A DNA stretch of 36,862 bases from Paludibacteraceae bacterium (lineage in GTDB: Bacteria; Bacteroidota; Bacteroidia; Bacteroidales; Paludibacteraceae): assembly GCA_016938015.1 (NCBI GenBank), contig JAFGVL010000043.1:1-36862 (forward strand). The letters are read 5' to 3'. Below the pieces are notes generated by a model that ran no database searches, was not told where the DNA came from, and saw nothing but the letters and a program-made list of their open reading frames with translations. Position numbers and translations under genes: made by a program. Each line of letters begins with the position of its first letter. Position 1 is the stretch's first letter. Positions 7,478 to 15,309 of this stretch are shown here, in pieces.

Positions 7478-8884
7478 ATGAAAAATTTTTTAGATAAAAA
7501 TTTTCTGTTACAAACAGAAACAGCTCAAAAGCTTTATCATGAGCATGCAGCTAAAATGCCTATTATCGATTATCACTGTCACTTAATACCTTCGATGGTA
7601 GCGAATGATCACAAATTTAAAACATTAACTGAAATTTGGTTGGGTGGCGACCATTACAAATGGCGTGCAATGCGTACCAATGGAGTGGACGAAAAATACT
7701 GTACAGGAAAAGATACCAGCGATTGGGAAAAGTTTGAAAAATGGGCCGAAACAGTACCTCATACAATGCGTAATCCTTTGTATCATTGGACTCATTTAGA
7801 GTTAAAAACAGCTTTTGGTGTAGAAAAATTATTATCTCCGGCAACAGCTCGCGAAATTTATGACGAGTGTACCGCTAAATTACAAACTCCCGAATACTCT
7901 GCTCGTAACTTAATGCGTAAATATAAAGTGGAAGCTGTATGTACTACCGACGACCCTGTAGACACATTAGAACACCACATTAAAACTAAAGCTGATGGTT
8001 TTGAAATAAAAATGTTGCCCACATGGCGTCCTGATAAAGCTATGGCTGTAGAAGTGCCTGCTGAGTTCCGTGCTTATATGGAACAACTTTCTAAAGCTTC
8101 GGGTATTGCAATTTCTTCTTATTCAGATATGATAGCAGCACTTCGTAACCGTCATGATTTCTTTGCTTCTTTAGGATGCAAGTTGTCTGATCACGGTATT
8201 GAAGAATTCTATGCAGAAGACTATACTGATGCTGAAATCAACGCTATATTTAATAAAGTATATGGTGGAAAAACATTAACTCAACAAGAAATTCTTCAAT
8301 TCAAATCGGCCGTAATGGTTGAAGGTGCTATTATGGATTGGGAAAAAGGCTGGACACAACAATTTCATTATGGAGCAATTCGTAACAACAACAGTCGTTT
8401 GTATAGAAATTTAGGCCCTGATACAGGTTTTGATTCAATTGGAACATTTAGTACAGCTAAAGCGATGGCTAAATTTTTAAATCGATTGGATGATAACAAT
8501 CAATTAGCTAAAACCATTATTTATACGTTAAATCCATCCGACAACGAAGTAATAGCTACTATGATCGGCTGTTTTCAAGATGGTACGGTTGCCGGCAAAG
8601 TTCAATTTGGTTCTGGCTGGTGGTTCCTTGATCAAAAAGACGGTATGGAAAAACAAATGAACGCACTTTCTGTGTTAGGTTTGTTGAGTCGTTTTGTAGG
8701 AATGTTAACCGACTCTCGCAGTTTCCTTTCTTATCCTCGTCACGAATATTTCCGTCGCACCTTGTGTAACCTAATTGGCGATGATGTAGAACAAGGATTA
8801 TTGCCTCACCAAGAGTTGCCATTTATTGGTCAAATGGTTGAAAATATTTCATATAACAATGCCAAAAAATTCTTTAACTTTTAG
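7478..8884 (+). CDS. uxaC: Glucuronate/galacturonate isomerase
   Basis: The 468-aa protein isomerises D-glucuronate to D-fructuronate and D-galacturonate to D-tagaturonate, the first step of hexuronate breakdown in the cytosol. It is an amidohydrolase-fold enzyme: DYHCHL is at residues 31-36, followed by KTLTEIWLGGDHYKWRAM and a typical C-terminal region containing GSGWWFLDQKDGM and LTDSRSFLSYPRHEYFRR. Length is normal. It is the first gene of the plus-strand arm and is followed by a strong hairpin terminator or attenuator before kdgK. Its products feed the epimerase and SDR reductase encoded on the opposite strand. The assignment is secure. Confidence 0.96.
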   Translation: MKNFLDKNFLLQTETAQKLYHEHAAKMPIIDYHCHLIPSMVANDHKFKTLTEIWLGGDHYKWRAMRTNGVDEKYCTGKDTSDWEKFEKWAETVPHTMRNPLYHWTHLELKTAFGVEKLLSPATAREIYDECTAKLQTPEYSARNLMRKYKVEAVCTTDDPVDTLEHHIKTKADGFEIKMLPTWRPDKAMAVEVPAEFRAYMEQLSKASGIAISSYSDMIAALRNRHDFFASLGCKLSDHGIEEFYAEDYTDAEINAIFNKVYGGKTLTQQEILQFKSAVMVEGAIMDWEKGWTQQFHYGAIRNNNSRLYRNLGPDTGFDSIGTFSTAKAMAKFLNRLDDNNQLAKTIIYTLNPSDNEVIATMIGCFQDGTVAGKVQFGSGWWFLDQKDGMEKQMNALSVLGLLSRFVGMLTDSRSFLSYPRHEYFRRTLCNLIGDDVEQGLLPHQELPFIGQMVENISYNNAKKFFNF

Positions 8885-8901
8885 AAGAATGAAATAAAAT
8901 T

Positions 8902-8938
8902 AAATTAAAGTCGTTTTAATAAAGCGACTTTAATTTTT
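8902..8938 (+). terminator. Hairpin terminator/attenuator between uxaC and kdgK
   Basis: ATTAAAGTCG (8904-8913) pairs perfectly with CGACTTTAAT (8925-8934). The stem extends inward through TTT/AAA and outward through two more A-T pairs, and is followed by a T run. It should terminate or attenuate transcription after uxaC, so kdgK either depends on readthrough or has its own start. Confidence 0.75.
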
Positions 8939-8967
8939 GTGTTACCAATTAAAAACAAAAGGAAAAG

Positions 8968-10011
8968 ATGAGTAAAAAAGTTGTAACATTTGGAGAAATT
9001 ATGTTACGTTTAGCTACACCCGGTTTTGAACGTGTAAGTCAGTGTAGTCAGTTTAATGTAAATTATGGAGGAGGAGAGTCAAATGTAGCTGTTTCGTTAT
9101 CTAATTATGGTATTGAAACAGAATTTGTTACACGTCTTCCTAAAAATGATATTGCGGATGCTATTATTGGTACCTTGCGTAAATACAATGTAGGTACAAA
9201 AGAAATTTTAAGAGGAGGAAACAGAGTTGGTATTTATTTTTTAGAAACAGGTGCTGTTACTCGCTCAAGTAAAGTAATTTATGATAGAGCCGGTTCTGCT
9301 ATTGCCGAAATTAAACCGGGTATGGTTAATTGGCGCGAAGTGTTTAAAGATGCCGATTGGTTTCACTGGACGGGTATAACTCCGGCTCTTTCGCAAAGTT
9401 GTGCCGATGCTTGTTTAGAGGCTATAAAAATTGCCAACGAAATGGGCGTAACGGTATCTACCGACTTAAACTATCGTAAAAACTTGTGGAACTACGGAAA
9501 AACCGCTGCCGAAGTTATGCCTGCGTTGGTTGAAGGGTGCGATTTGATTTTAGGAAATGAAGAAGATGCCGAAATGGTTTTTGGTATTAAACCCGAAGGA
9601 TTTAATTCGCATATGACCAAAGGAGATATTAATCCAAAAGATTTTGAATCGGTTTGTAAACAATTGATGGAAAAATTTCCGCGTGCTAAAAAAGTGGTTA
9701 TTTCTATAAGAGGTTCTATTAACGCAAATAGAAATACTTGGAGAGGAGTTCTTTATTCAGAAGGCAGTTTGAAAATTTCGCACGATTACGATATCACTCA
9801 TATTGTAGATAGAGTAGGTGCAGGAGATTCGTTTATGGGTGGTTTAATTTATGGCTTGCTAACGTATGCACCCGATGACCAAAAAGCACTTGATTTTGGA
9901 GTAGCGGCTTCTTGTTTAAAACATACTATTTATGGTGATTTTAATTTAGTTACCGTACAAGAAGTGGAGAAACTAATGGGAGGAGATTCTTCCGGACGTG
10001 TTTCACGATAA
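8968..10011 (+). CDS. kdgK: 2-keto-3-deoxygluconate kinase
   Basis: This 347-aa PfkB-family kinase phosphorylates 2-keto-3-deoxygluconate (KDG) to KDPG. It shows the normal N-terminal GEIMLRL (9-15), GGGESNVAVSLSNYG (34-48), YDRAGSA (105-111) with the substrate arginine, STDLNYRKNLW (164-174), GNEEDAEMVF (196-205) and the canonical DRVGAGDSFMGG (281-292, catalytic Asp287). An AAAGGA ribosome-binding-like motif lies about 7 bp before the ATG. The next gene is the KDPG aldolase. KDG formation needs a mannonate or other dehydratase that is not in this window. Compare the divergent paralogue at 2896, which has GGGD in place of GAGD. Confidence 0.93.
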   Translation: MSKKVVTFGEIMLRLATPGFERVSQCSQFNVNYGGGESNVAVSLSNYGIETEFVTRLPKNDIADAIIGTLRKYNVGTKEILRGGNRVGIYFLETGAVTRSSKVIYDRAGSAIAEIKPGMVNWREVFKDADWFHWTGITPALSQSCADACLEAIKIANEMGVTVSTDLNYRKNLWNYGKTAAEVMPALVEGCDLILGNEEDAEMVFGIKPEGFNSHMTKGDINPKDFESVCKQLMEKFPRAKKVVISIRGSINANRNTWRGVLYSEGSLKISHDYDITHIVDRVGAGDSFMGGLIYGLLTYAPDDQKALDFGVAASCLKHTIYGDFNLVTVQEVEKLMGGDSSGRVSR

Positions 10012-10028
10012 ATAAAAATTAAAAATGT

Positions 10029-10097
10029 AAAGTTAAAATTGAAAGAAATAGTATTCTCCTTTCTTTCAACTTTTAACTTTTAACTTTAAACTTATAA
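10029..10097. repeat. Period-7 array forming a long intercistronic hairpin
   Basis: The spacer between kdgK and kdgA holds heptamers TTTCAAC, TTTTAAC, TTTTAAC, TTTAAAC on the right side. Segment 10029-10048 (starting AAAGTTAAAATTG) is complementary to 10060-10080 over about 20 bp with one bulge and an 11-nt loop. This should form a stable mRNA hairpin between the two coding regions, possibly setting the ratio of kinase to aldolase. Confidence 0.6.
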
Positions 10098-10099
10098 AA

Positions 10100-10768
10100 G
10101 TGGCTCGATTTAATAAAATTCAAGTAATTTCAAAAAGTGTAGAAACAGGCATAGTTCCTATTTTTTATCACAAAGATATTGAGGTAGCTAAACAAGTAGT
10201 AAAAGCATGTTATGAGGGTGGAATTCGTGTATTTGAGTTTACAAACCGTGGTGATTTTGCTTCCGAAGTTTTTGGCGAATTGGTTAAGTTTGCTCAAAAA
10301 GAATGTCCGGATATGATTATGGGTGTTGGTTCTATTGTGGATGCTCCAACAGCAGCTTTGTATATCCAATTAGGAGCTAATTTTATTGTAGCGCCATGCT
10401 TTAATGCTGAGGTTGTAAAACTAACCAATAGCCGATTAATTCCTTATATGCCCGGCTGTGGATCTATGACAGAAATTGCAACTGCACAACAAGCAGGATG
10501 CGATGTGTGCAAATTATTTCCGGCCGATGTGCTTGGAACATCATTTGTTAAGGCGGTAAAAGGTCCTATGCCTTGGACTAACTTAATGATTACAGGTGGA
10601 GTAAAACCTGAAGAAGCAAATATAAGAGGCTGGTTTCAAGCAGGAGCTTCTTGTGTGGGTATGGGTTCTAACCTTTTTCCCGGAGAGGTTTTAGCTGCAA
10701 AAGATTGGGCAAAAATTACCCAACTTTGTAAAGATGCATTGGCTATTGTAAAAGAAGTACGTAAATAA
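10100..10768 (+). CDS. kdgA: KDPG/KHG aldolase
   Basis: The 222-aa class I aldolase splits KDPG into pyruvate and glyceraldehyde 3-phosphate, finishing the Entner-Doudoroff end of hexuronate catabolism. The catalytic Glu46 lies in FEFTNRGD (45-52), the phosphate/active-site segment is PYMPGCGSMTEI (115-126), and the Schiff-base Lys138 is in VCKLFPA. GGVKPEE and GASCVGMGSNLF near the C-terminus complete the barrel. The start is GTG at 10100; no closer in-frame ATG precedes the conserved core. It follows kdgK after an 88-bp hairpin-forming spacer and precedes the transporter gene by 28 bp. Confidence 0.94.
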   Translation: MARFNKIQVISKSVETGIVPIFYHKDIEVAKQVVKACYEGGIRVFEFTNRGDFASEVFGELVKFAQKECPDMIMGVGSIVDAPTAALYIQLGANFIVAPCFNAEVVKLTNSRLIPYMPGCGSMTEIATAQQAGCDVCKLFPADVLGTSFVKAVKGPMPWTNLMITGGVKPEEANIRGWFQAGASCVGMGSNLFPGEVLAAKDWAKITQLCKDALAIVKEVRK

Positions 10769-10796
10769 ATTGATATATAACTTAAATTAAATTATT

Positions 10797-12332
10797 ATGG
10801 TAGAAACAATCAGAGAAAAAATGACGAAGTACAGATGGACCATCTGTTCGATGTTGTTTTTTGCTACAACAGTTAATTACTTGGACCGACAAGTACTTTC
10901 TTTAACATGGAAGGACTTTATTGCTCCGGAGTTCCATTGGACAGATGGAGATTATGGTAATATTACCGCTCTTTTTTCTATTTTTTATGCTATTAGTATG
11001 TTGTTTGCCGGAAAAGTTGTTGACTGGTTAGATACTAAAAAAGGCTTTTTATGGGCAATTGGAGTGTGGTCTCTTGGGGCTGTGCTTCATGCTTTTTGTG
11101 GAATTGCTACTTCGGGTATAGTTGCCGGAGAGTGGTTTGTTGGTTTTGAAGGTGCTAAAGAAGCTATTGGTGGAGTTGACAATGTGGCAATGGTTGTTAA
11201 TGTGAGTGTTACCTTGTTTATTTTTGCACGTTTTGTATTGGCGCTTGGTGAAGCCGGTAACTTCCCTGCAGCCATTAAAGCTACAGCCGAATACTTTCCG
11301 AAAAAAGACCGTGCTTTTGCAACTAGCGTATTTAACGCCGGTGCTACTGTTGGGGCTTTAGCTGCTCCTGTTACGGTTCCTGTTATTGCTCACCATTGGG
11401 GTTGGGAAATGGCATTTATTGTAATTGGTGCTTTAGGATTTATTTGGATGGGTATGTGGGTGTTTATTTATAAAAAACCGGATGTGCATCCAAAAGTAAA
11501 TAAAGCTGAATTAGAGTATATTAACCAAGATCATGCTGCCGAAATTGCAGCTAATGACGGAAAAGCATTGGTTAACAGAACCATGAGTTTCAAAGAAATA
11601 TTAAAATACAAACAATCATGGGCATTTATTTTTGGTAAATTTATGACTGATGGTGTGTGGTGGTTCTATTTATTCTGGACTCCTGCTTATTTAAGTTCAG
11701 TATACGGTTTGTCGTCAGATAATCCTCAAGCTCAATTGTTGTTGTTTGTGTTATATGCAATTACTTTATTATCAATTATTGGTGGTTGGTTGCCTACTTA
11801 TTTTGTAGATAAACAAAAAATGAATCCTTATGCAGGTAGAATGAAAGCGATGTTGATTTTCGCATTCTTCCCTCTATTGGCATTGTTTGCTCAACCTCTA
11901 GGTGCTTATTCATATTGGTTCCCTGTATTGATTATTGGTATTGCCGGAGCGGCACATCAATCATGGTCGGCTAATATTTTCTCTACGGTAAGTGATATGT
12001 TCCCTCGTACAGCCATTGCTACTGTAACAGGTATTGGTGGTTTGGCCGGTGGTATTGGTTCGTTTTTAATCAATAAAGGATCGGGTATGTTATTCGATTT
12101 TTCTAGAGGAACTACCTTGGTAAATGGCGAAGAAGTAATTATGACTGATGAGATGATTGCTGCCGGAGCAGAGTTTATTCGTCAGCCTCTAGCATTAGTT
12201 GGTTACGAAGGAATAAAAGCCGGTTATTTAGTTATCTTCAGCATTTGTGCGGTAGCTTATTTAATTGGTTGGGTAGTAATGAAAACATTGGTGCCTAAAT
12301 ACAAACCTATTACTCTTCAAGAAAAGAAATAG
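10797..12332 (+). CDS. exuT: Hexuronate transporter, MFS family (ExuT-like)
   Basis: A 511-aa major facilitator superfamily protein of the anion:cation symporter branch, expected to import glucuronate and galacturonate across the inner membrane. The start YRWTICSMLFFATTVNYLDR is characteristic of ExuT-like carriers, and GEAGNFPAAIKATAEYFP, ATVGALAAPV and GWEMAFIVIGALGF follow. About twelve hydrophobic helices are visible. It is longer than E. coli ExuT (about 430-470 residues) because of an extra loop around residues 100-130 and another near the C-terminus. It is the last gene of the uxaC-kdgK-kdgA arm and ends just before a strong terminator. Confidence 0.88.
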   Translation: MVETIREKMTKYRWTICSMLFFATTVNYLDRQVLSLTWKDFIAPEFHWTDGDYGNITALFSIFYAISMLFAGKVVDWLDTKKGFLWAIGVWSLGAVLHAFCGIATSGIVAGEWFVGFEGAKEAIGGVDNVAMVVNVSVTLFIFARFVLALGEAGNFPAAIKATAEYFPKKDRAFATSVFNAGATVGALAAPVTVPVIAHHWGWEMAFIVIGALGFIWMGMWVFIYKKPDVHPKVNKAELEYINQDHAAEIAANDGKALVNRTMSFKEILKYKQSWAFIFGKFMTDGVWWFYLFWTPAYLSSVYGLSSDNPQAQLLLFVLYAITLLSIIGGWLPTYFVDKQKMNPYAGRMKAMLIFAFFPLLALFAQPLGAYSYWFPVLIIGIAGAAHQSWSANIFSTVSDMFPRTAIATVTGIGGLAGGIGSFLINKGSGMLFDFSRGTTLVNGEEVIMTDEMIAAGAEFIRQPLALVGYEGIKAGYLVIFSICAVAYLIGWVVMKTLVPKYKPITLQEKK

Positions 12333-12357
12333 TAGTAGTTATAAAATAATAGAATAG

Positions 12358-12393
12358 AAAAACGCTTAATCCGAAAAGGTTAAGCGTTTTTTT
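12358..12393 (+). terminator. Intrinsic terminator after the transporter gene
   Basis: AAAAACGCTTAA (12358-12369) pairs with TTAAGCGTTTTT (from 12380), with a short loop containing CCGAAAAGG and a final run of seven T. It ends the uxaC arm and can also work for the convergent Kunitz gene. Confidence 0.92.
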
Positions 12394-12426
12394 ATTCAGA
12401 TGATAAACGCATCATCTCTACTGTCT

Positions 12427-12708
12427 TTATTCTTTATTCCTTTGTCTTTGTTCTATACTATCACACCCACAAACTTTTCTGCATTCTTCTAAAGTGATAA
12501 AAGGAACTACTCCTTGACATCCTCCCCAAATAAATTGCTTGCATTTCTTTTCGGTTTGGTCGTAGTAGTAACGTGGCTTTGCAGCGCGGCACATACCAGC
12601 ATCGGGTTTTTGTAAACAACGAGTATCTAAAGTTGTATTGCTTGCTTTTTTTGTACAATTACACCCGAGAAGGAATGCCGTAAGGCTAATGTAAATGAGT
12701 TGTTTCAT
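12427..12708 (-). CDS. Kunitz/BPTI-domain lipoprotein, putative serine protease inhibitor
   Basis: A 93-aa protein with a lipoprotein signal (lipobox LLGC, Cys16) followed by one Kunitz domain. Six cysteines at 31, 40, 56, 64, 76 and 80 give spacings 9-16-8-12-4, against 9-16-8-13-4 in BPTI, so the fold is well supported. The reactive-site region GMCRAAKPRYYYD puts Arg41 at the P1 position, as expected for inhibition of trypsin-like proteases; CKQFIWGGC matches the domain core. It is convergent with the sugar locus and has no operon partner. Kunitz domains are mainly animal proteins and uncommon in bacteria, so horizontal acquisition or a host- or predator-directed role is possible. Inhibitory activity is inferred. 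Confidence 0.9.
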   Translation of the reverse strand: MKQLIYISLTAFLLGCNCTKKASNTTLDTRCLQKPDAGMCRAAKPRYYYDQTEKKCKQFIWGGCQGVVPFITLEECRKVCGCDSIEQRQRNKE

Positions 12709-12963
12709 GCTTTTTTGTATTGCAAAGAATTATTATAGGTTGCCCTGCCCGACACGCATTGTATACAACAAAAATGCCCGAAGGCTGTGGTAGTTGTGAA
12801 ATGCGCAGTTTGTTAGGGGCATGTTTTTTTTGTTAAAAAATTAGCCTAAAGATACTATTTCTGAAATAAGTTATATTTGTTCCTGTAATTTTTTAAACAA
12901 AAAGTATCAAATTTCAAAATGTTTTTTAAATTTGCAAGAGTTTATAAATAATTCTGATAACGA

Positions 12964-13337
<374 letters not shown>

Positions 13338-13339
<2 letters not shown>

Positions 13340-13366
13340 GCGAATGGTTTCACTTTGGAGTAAAAG
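13338..13366 (+). repeat. FISUMP-flanking element, copy 1 (upstream)
   Basis: AAGCGAATGG, then TTTCACTTTGGAGTAAAAG, resembles copies at 14273-14300 and 15206-15233. The shared core is AAGYGARGG...T-ACTTTGGAGT. The three copies flank and separate the two tandem FISUMP genes. Confidence 0.55.
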
Positions 13367-13369
13367 TAC

Positions 13370-13389
13370 AGACACTATTAATAGTGTCT
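13370..13389. promoter_or_regulatory. Perfect 20-bp palindrome upstream of the first FISUMP gene
   Basis: The core GACACTATTAATAGTGTC (13371-13388) is extended by an A/T pair on each side. It ends 38 bp before the start codon at 13428, so it could be an operator for a dimeric regulator or a 5' hairpin. No exact second copy was noticed in the window. Confidence 0.55.
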
Positions 13390-13427
13390 CTAGCAAGGAA
13401 TATTTAACTATTTAGTTTATTAAAACA

Positions 13428-14228
13428 ATGAAACATTTAAAACAAATTACCTTTTGGATGCTGCTTGCCTTAGGCATAGGCACTACATCTGTAGTATTTA
13501 CTTCATGTAAAGAAGATGAGGAAGAACCAAAAAACACTACCGGAGAAACCACCGATGTCGGAGAAGATGGTACAACCCGCACCGTTACCGATATTGATGG
13601 TAATGTGTATCAAACTGTTACCATAGGCACCCAAACATGGATGGCCGAAAACCTAAAAGTAACCCATTACAACGACGGTATCGCTATACCCAACGTAACC
13701 GATAACATCGAATGGATAGCATCTACCTCCGGCGTATATTGTGACTATAATAACGATGCAGCTAATGGAATTAAATACGGACATTTATACAATTGGTATG
13801 CTGTAAACGTCGGCAAATTAGCCCCTGCCGGTTGGCATGTACCAACCGATGCCGAGTGGACTACTTTAGAGAATTACCTAATAACCAATGGCTATAATTA
13901 CAATGATACCATTACTGGCAATAAAATAGCCAAAGCTTTAGCCGCGAAAACCGATTGGACAACTTCAACTACAAAAGGAGCCATTGGTAACGATTTAAGC
14001 ACTAACAACCGCACCGGTTTTTTCGCTCTTCCGGGTGGAATCCGTAGCGGCTACAATGGACATTTTAACAACCTTGGTAACCGCGGCTACTGGTGGAGTG
14101 CTACCTACCACACGAATTACAGTACGGAAATCGCTTGGTATCGGGACTTGGACTACAACTTCGCCGCTATAGCAAGTGGTTCCGACAGCCAGCGAGGTGG
14201 CTTGTCGGTGCGTTGTGTGAAGGATTAG
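13428..14228 (+). CDS. FISUMP-domain lipoprotein (first of a tandem pair)
   Basis: A 266-aa surface or periplasmic lipoprotein: hydrophobic signal, lipobox FTSC with Cys27, then an acidic KEDEEE stretch typical of export to the Bacteroidota cell surface. Residues from about 50 to the end form a Fibrobacter succinogenes major paralogous domain. Visible motifs are GTQTWMAENLK, YGHLYNWYAV, APAGWHVPTDAEWTTLE, NRTGFFALPGGIR, GYWWSAT and C-terminal SVRCVKD. Function is unknown; the C-type-lectin-like fold suggests ligand binding. The neighbour at 14339 is a clear paralogue. The segment between GYWWSAT and SVRCVKD differs strongly from the paralogue and is richer in GC than the rest. Confidence 0.88.
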   Translation: MKHLKQITFWMLLALGIGTTSVVFTSCKEDEEEPKNTTGETTDVGEDGTTRTVTDIDGNVYQTVTIGTQTWMAENLKVTHYNDGIAIPNVTDNIEWIASTSGVYCDYNNDAANGIKYGHLYNWYAVNVGKLAPAGWHVPTDAEWTTLENYLITNGYNYNDTITGNKIAKALAAKTDWTTSTTKGAIGNDLSTNNRTGFFALPGGIRSGYNGHFNNLGNRGYWWSATYHTNYSTEIAWYRDLDYNFAAIASGSDSQRGGLSVRCVKD

Positions 14229-14272
14229 TTTATTTATCCAACACAGGCGGATTGAAATTTTTTGAATAATAC

Positions 14273-14300
14273 AAGCGAGGGCGTTACTTTGGAGTGATGC
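14273..14300 (+). repeat. FISUMP-flanking element, copy 2 (between the genes)
   Basis: AAGCGAGGGCGTTACTTTGG followed by AGTGATGC. It can form an imperfect hairpin (GGGCGTTACT against AGTGATGCTC) and matches the elements at 13338 and 15206. Confidence 0.55.
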
Positions 14301-14338
14301 TCTTATAAAACTAAATAACAATTTAATAAAAAACTTTT

Positions 14339-15121
14339 ATGAAAAATTTAAAAAAAATTACCTTTTGGCTACTGCTTATGCTAAGTAGTACAGCTGTAGT
14401 ATTTACTTCTTGTAAAGAAGATGAAGATGAAATAACAGAGACTACCGAAGTAAATTCAAATACCAAAATAAATGCTGATGGTAAAACCGGTACCTTAACT
14501 GATGTAGAAGGTAACAGCTATGCCATAGTAAAAATAGGCGACCAATGGTGGATGGCAAAAAATTTAAATACTACCAAATACAACGATGGTACAGCTATAC
14601 CTAATGTTACCGATGCTACCGCTTGGGGAGCTCTTACTACTGGAGCCTATTGCAGTTATGATAACGATGCAAGTAATGTAACAAAATACGGCTTGTTATA
14701 CAACTGGTATGCAGTAAACACAGGTAAACTTGCTCCTGAAGGCTGGCATGTAGCTACCGATGCGGAGTGGACTACTTTACAAACCTACCTGATAGCCAAC
14801 GGCTACAATTACGATGGTACTACTACCGATAATAAAATTGGTAAAGCTTTAGCAGCTAAAACTGACTGGCATATATCTGTTTACTCAGGTGAAATAGGTA
14901 ATGACATGAGCGTAAACAACCGCACCGGCTTTTCTGCTCTTCCGGGAGGCATTCGTAACGAAGCCACATTCGGAAGTTCATTCAACTATCTTGGCTCCTT
15001 CGGCTACTGGTGGAGTGCTACCGAGAGCCGTGCGGTCAATTTGTACTACAACCAAAAAGGACTGGACAGCTACTCCTACGGCAAGGAGTCCGGGTTTTCT
15101 GTTCGTTGTGTGAAGGATTAG
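14339..15121 (+). CDS. FISUMP-domain lipoprotein (second of a tandem pair)
   Basis: A 260-aa paralogue of the preceding protein with the same layout: signal peptide, lipobox FTSC with Cys25, acidic KEDEDE, then the FISUMP domain with GDQWWMAKNLN, YGLLYNWYAV, APEGWHVATDAEWTTLQ, NRTGFSALPGGIR, GYWWSAT and SVRCVKD. The two proteins align along almost their whole length except the stretch between GYWWSAT and SVRCVKD, where length and residues diverge. The last 20 or so coding bases and the start of the 3' flank are nearly identical again. Tandem duplication is evident. Whether the variable segment reflects targeted diversification is open; no reverse transcriptase is present here. Confidence 0.88.
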   Translation: MKNLKKITFWLLLMLSSTAVVFTSCKEDEDEITETTEVNSNTKINADGKTGTLTDVEGNSYAIVKIGDQWWMAKNLNTTKYNDGTAIPNVTDATAWGALTTGAYCSYDNDASNVTKYGLLYNWYAVNTGKLAPEGWHVATDAEWTTLQTYLIANGYNYDGTTTDNKIGKALAAKTDWHISVYSGEIGNDMSVNNRTGFSALPGGIRNEATFGSSFNYLGSFGYWWSATESRAVNLYYNQKGLDSYSYGKESGFSVRCVKD

Positions 15122-15136
15122 TTTAGTTGATTATTT

Positions 15137-15156
15137 ATCCCGATAGCTATCGGGAT
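15137..15156. terminator. Palindromic hairpin CCCGATAGCTATCGGG
   Basis: A perfect 20-bp palindrome, ATCCCGATAG followed by its complement, 16 bp after the second FISUMP stop. I recall this GATAGCTATC core as a common dispersed Bacteroidota palindrome. There is no T run, so terminator function is only probable. Confidence 0.6.
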
Positions 15157-15205
15157 TGAATTTATTCAGAGTAAACAGCTAACACCTACGATGACTTAAT
15201 TAGAT

Positions 15206-15239
15206 AAGTGAGGGCGTCACTTTAAGTGACACCCTCACT
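15206..15239. repeat. FISUMP-flanking element, copy 3 (strong hairpin)
   Basis: AGTGAGGGCGTCACTT (15207-15222) pairs with the following AAGTGACACCCTCACT arm with a single C-A mismatch, making the most complete hairpin of the three related elements around the FISUMP genes. Confidence 0.65.
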
Positions 15240-15244
15240 AAGAG

Positions 15245-15294
15245 ATAGAATAAATGCCTACAGTAAACTGCAGACATTTATAGCTTGATTCTAT
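15245..15294. other. Structured element between FISUMP2 and pheT
   Basis: ATAGAAT (15245-15251) pairs with ATTCTAT (15288-15294). Inside, AAATG (15252-15256) pairs with CATTT (15275-15279), and an inner CAGT/ACTG hairpin follows. It is the third hairpin in 160 bp and may terminate the convergent transcripts. Confidence 0.45.
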
Positions 15295-15309
15295 TCCGGA
15301 TTATTTGAG

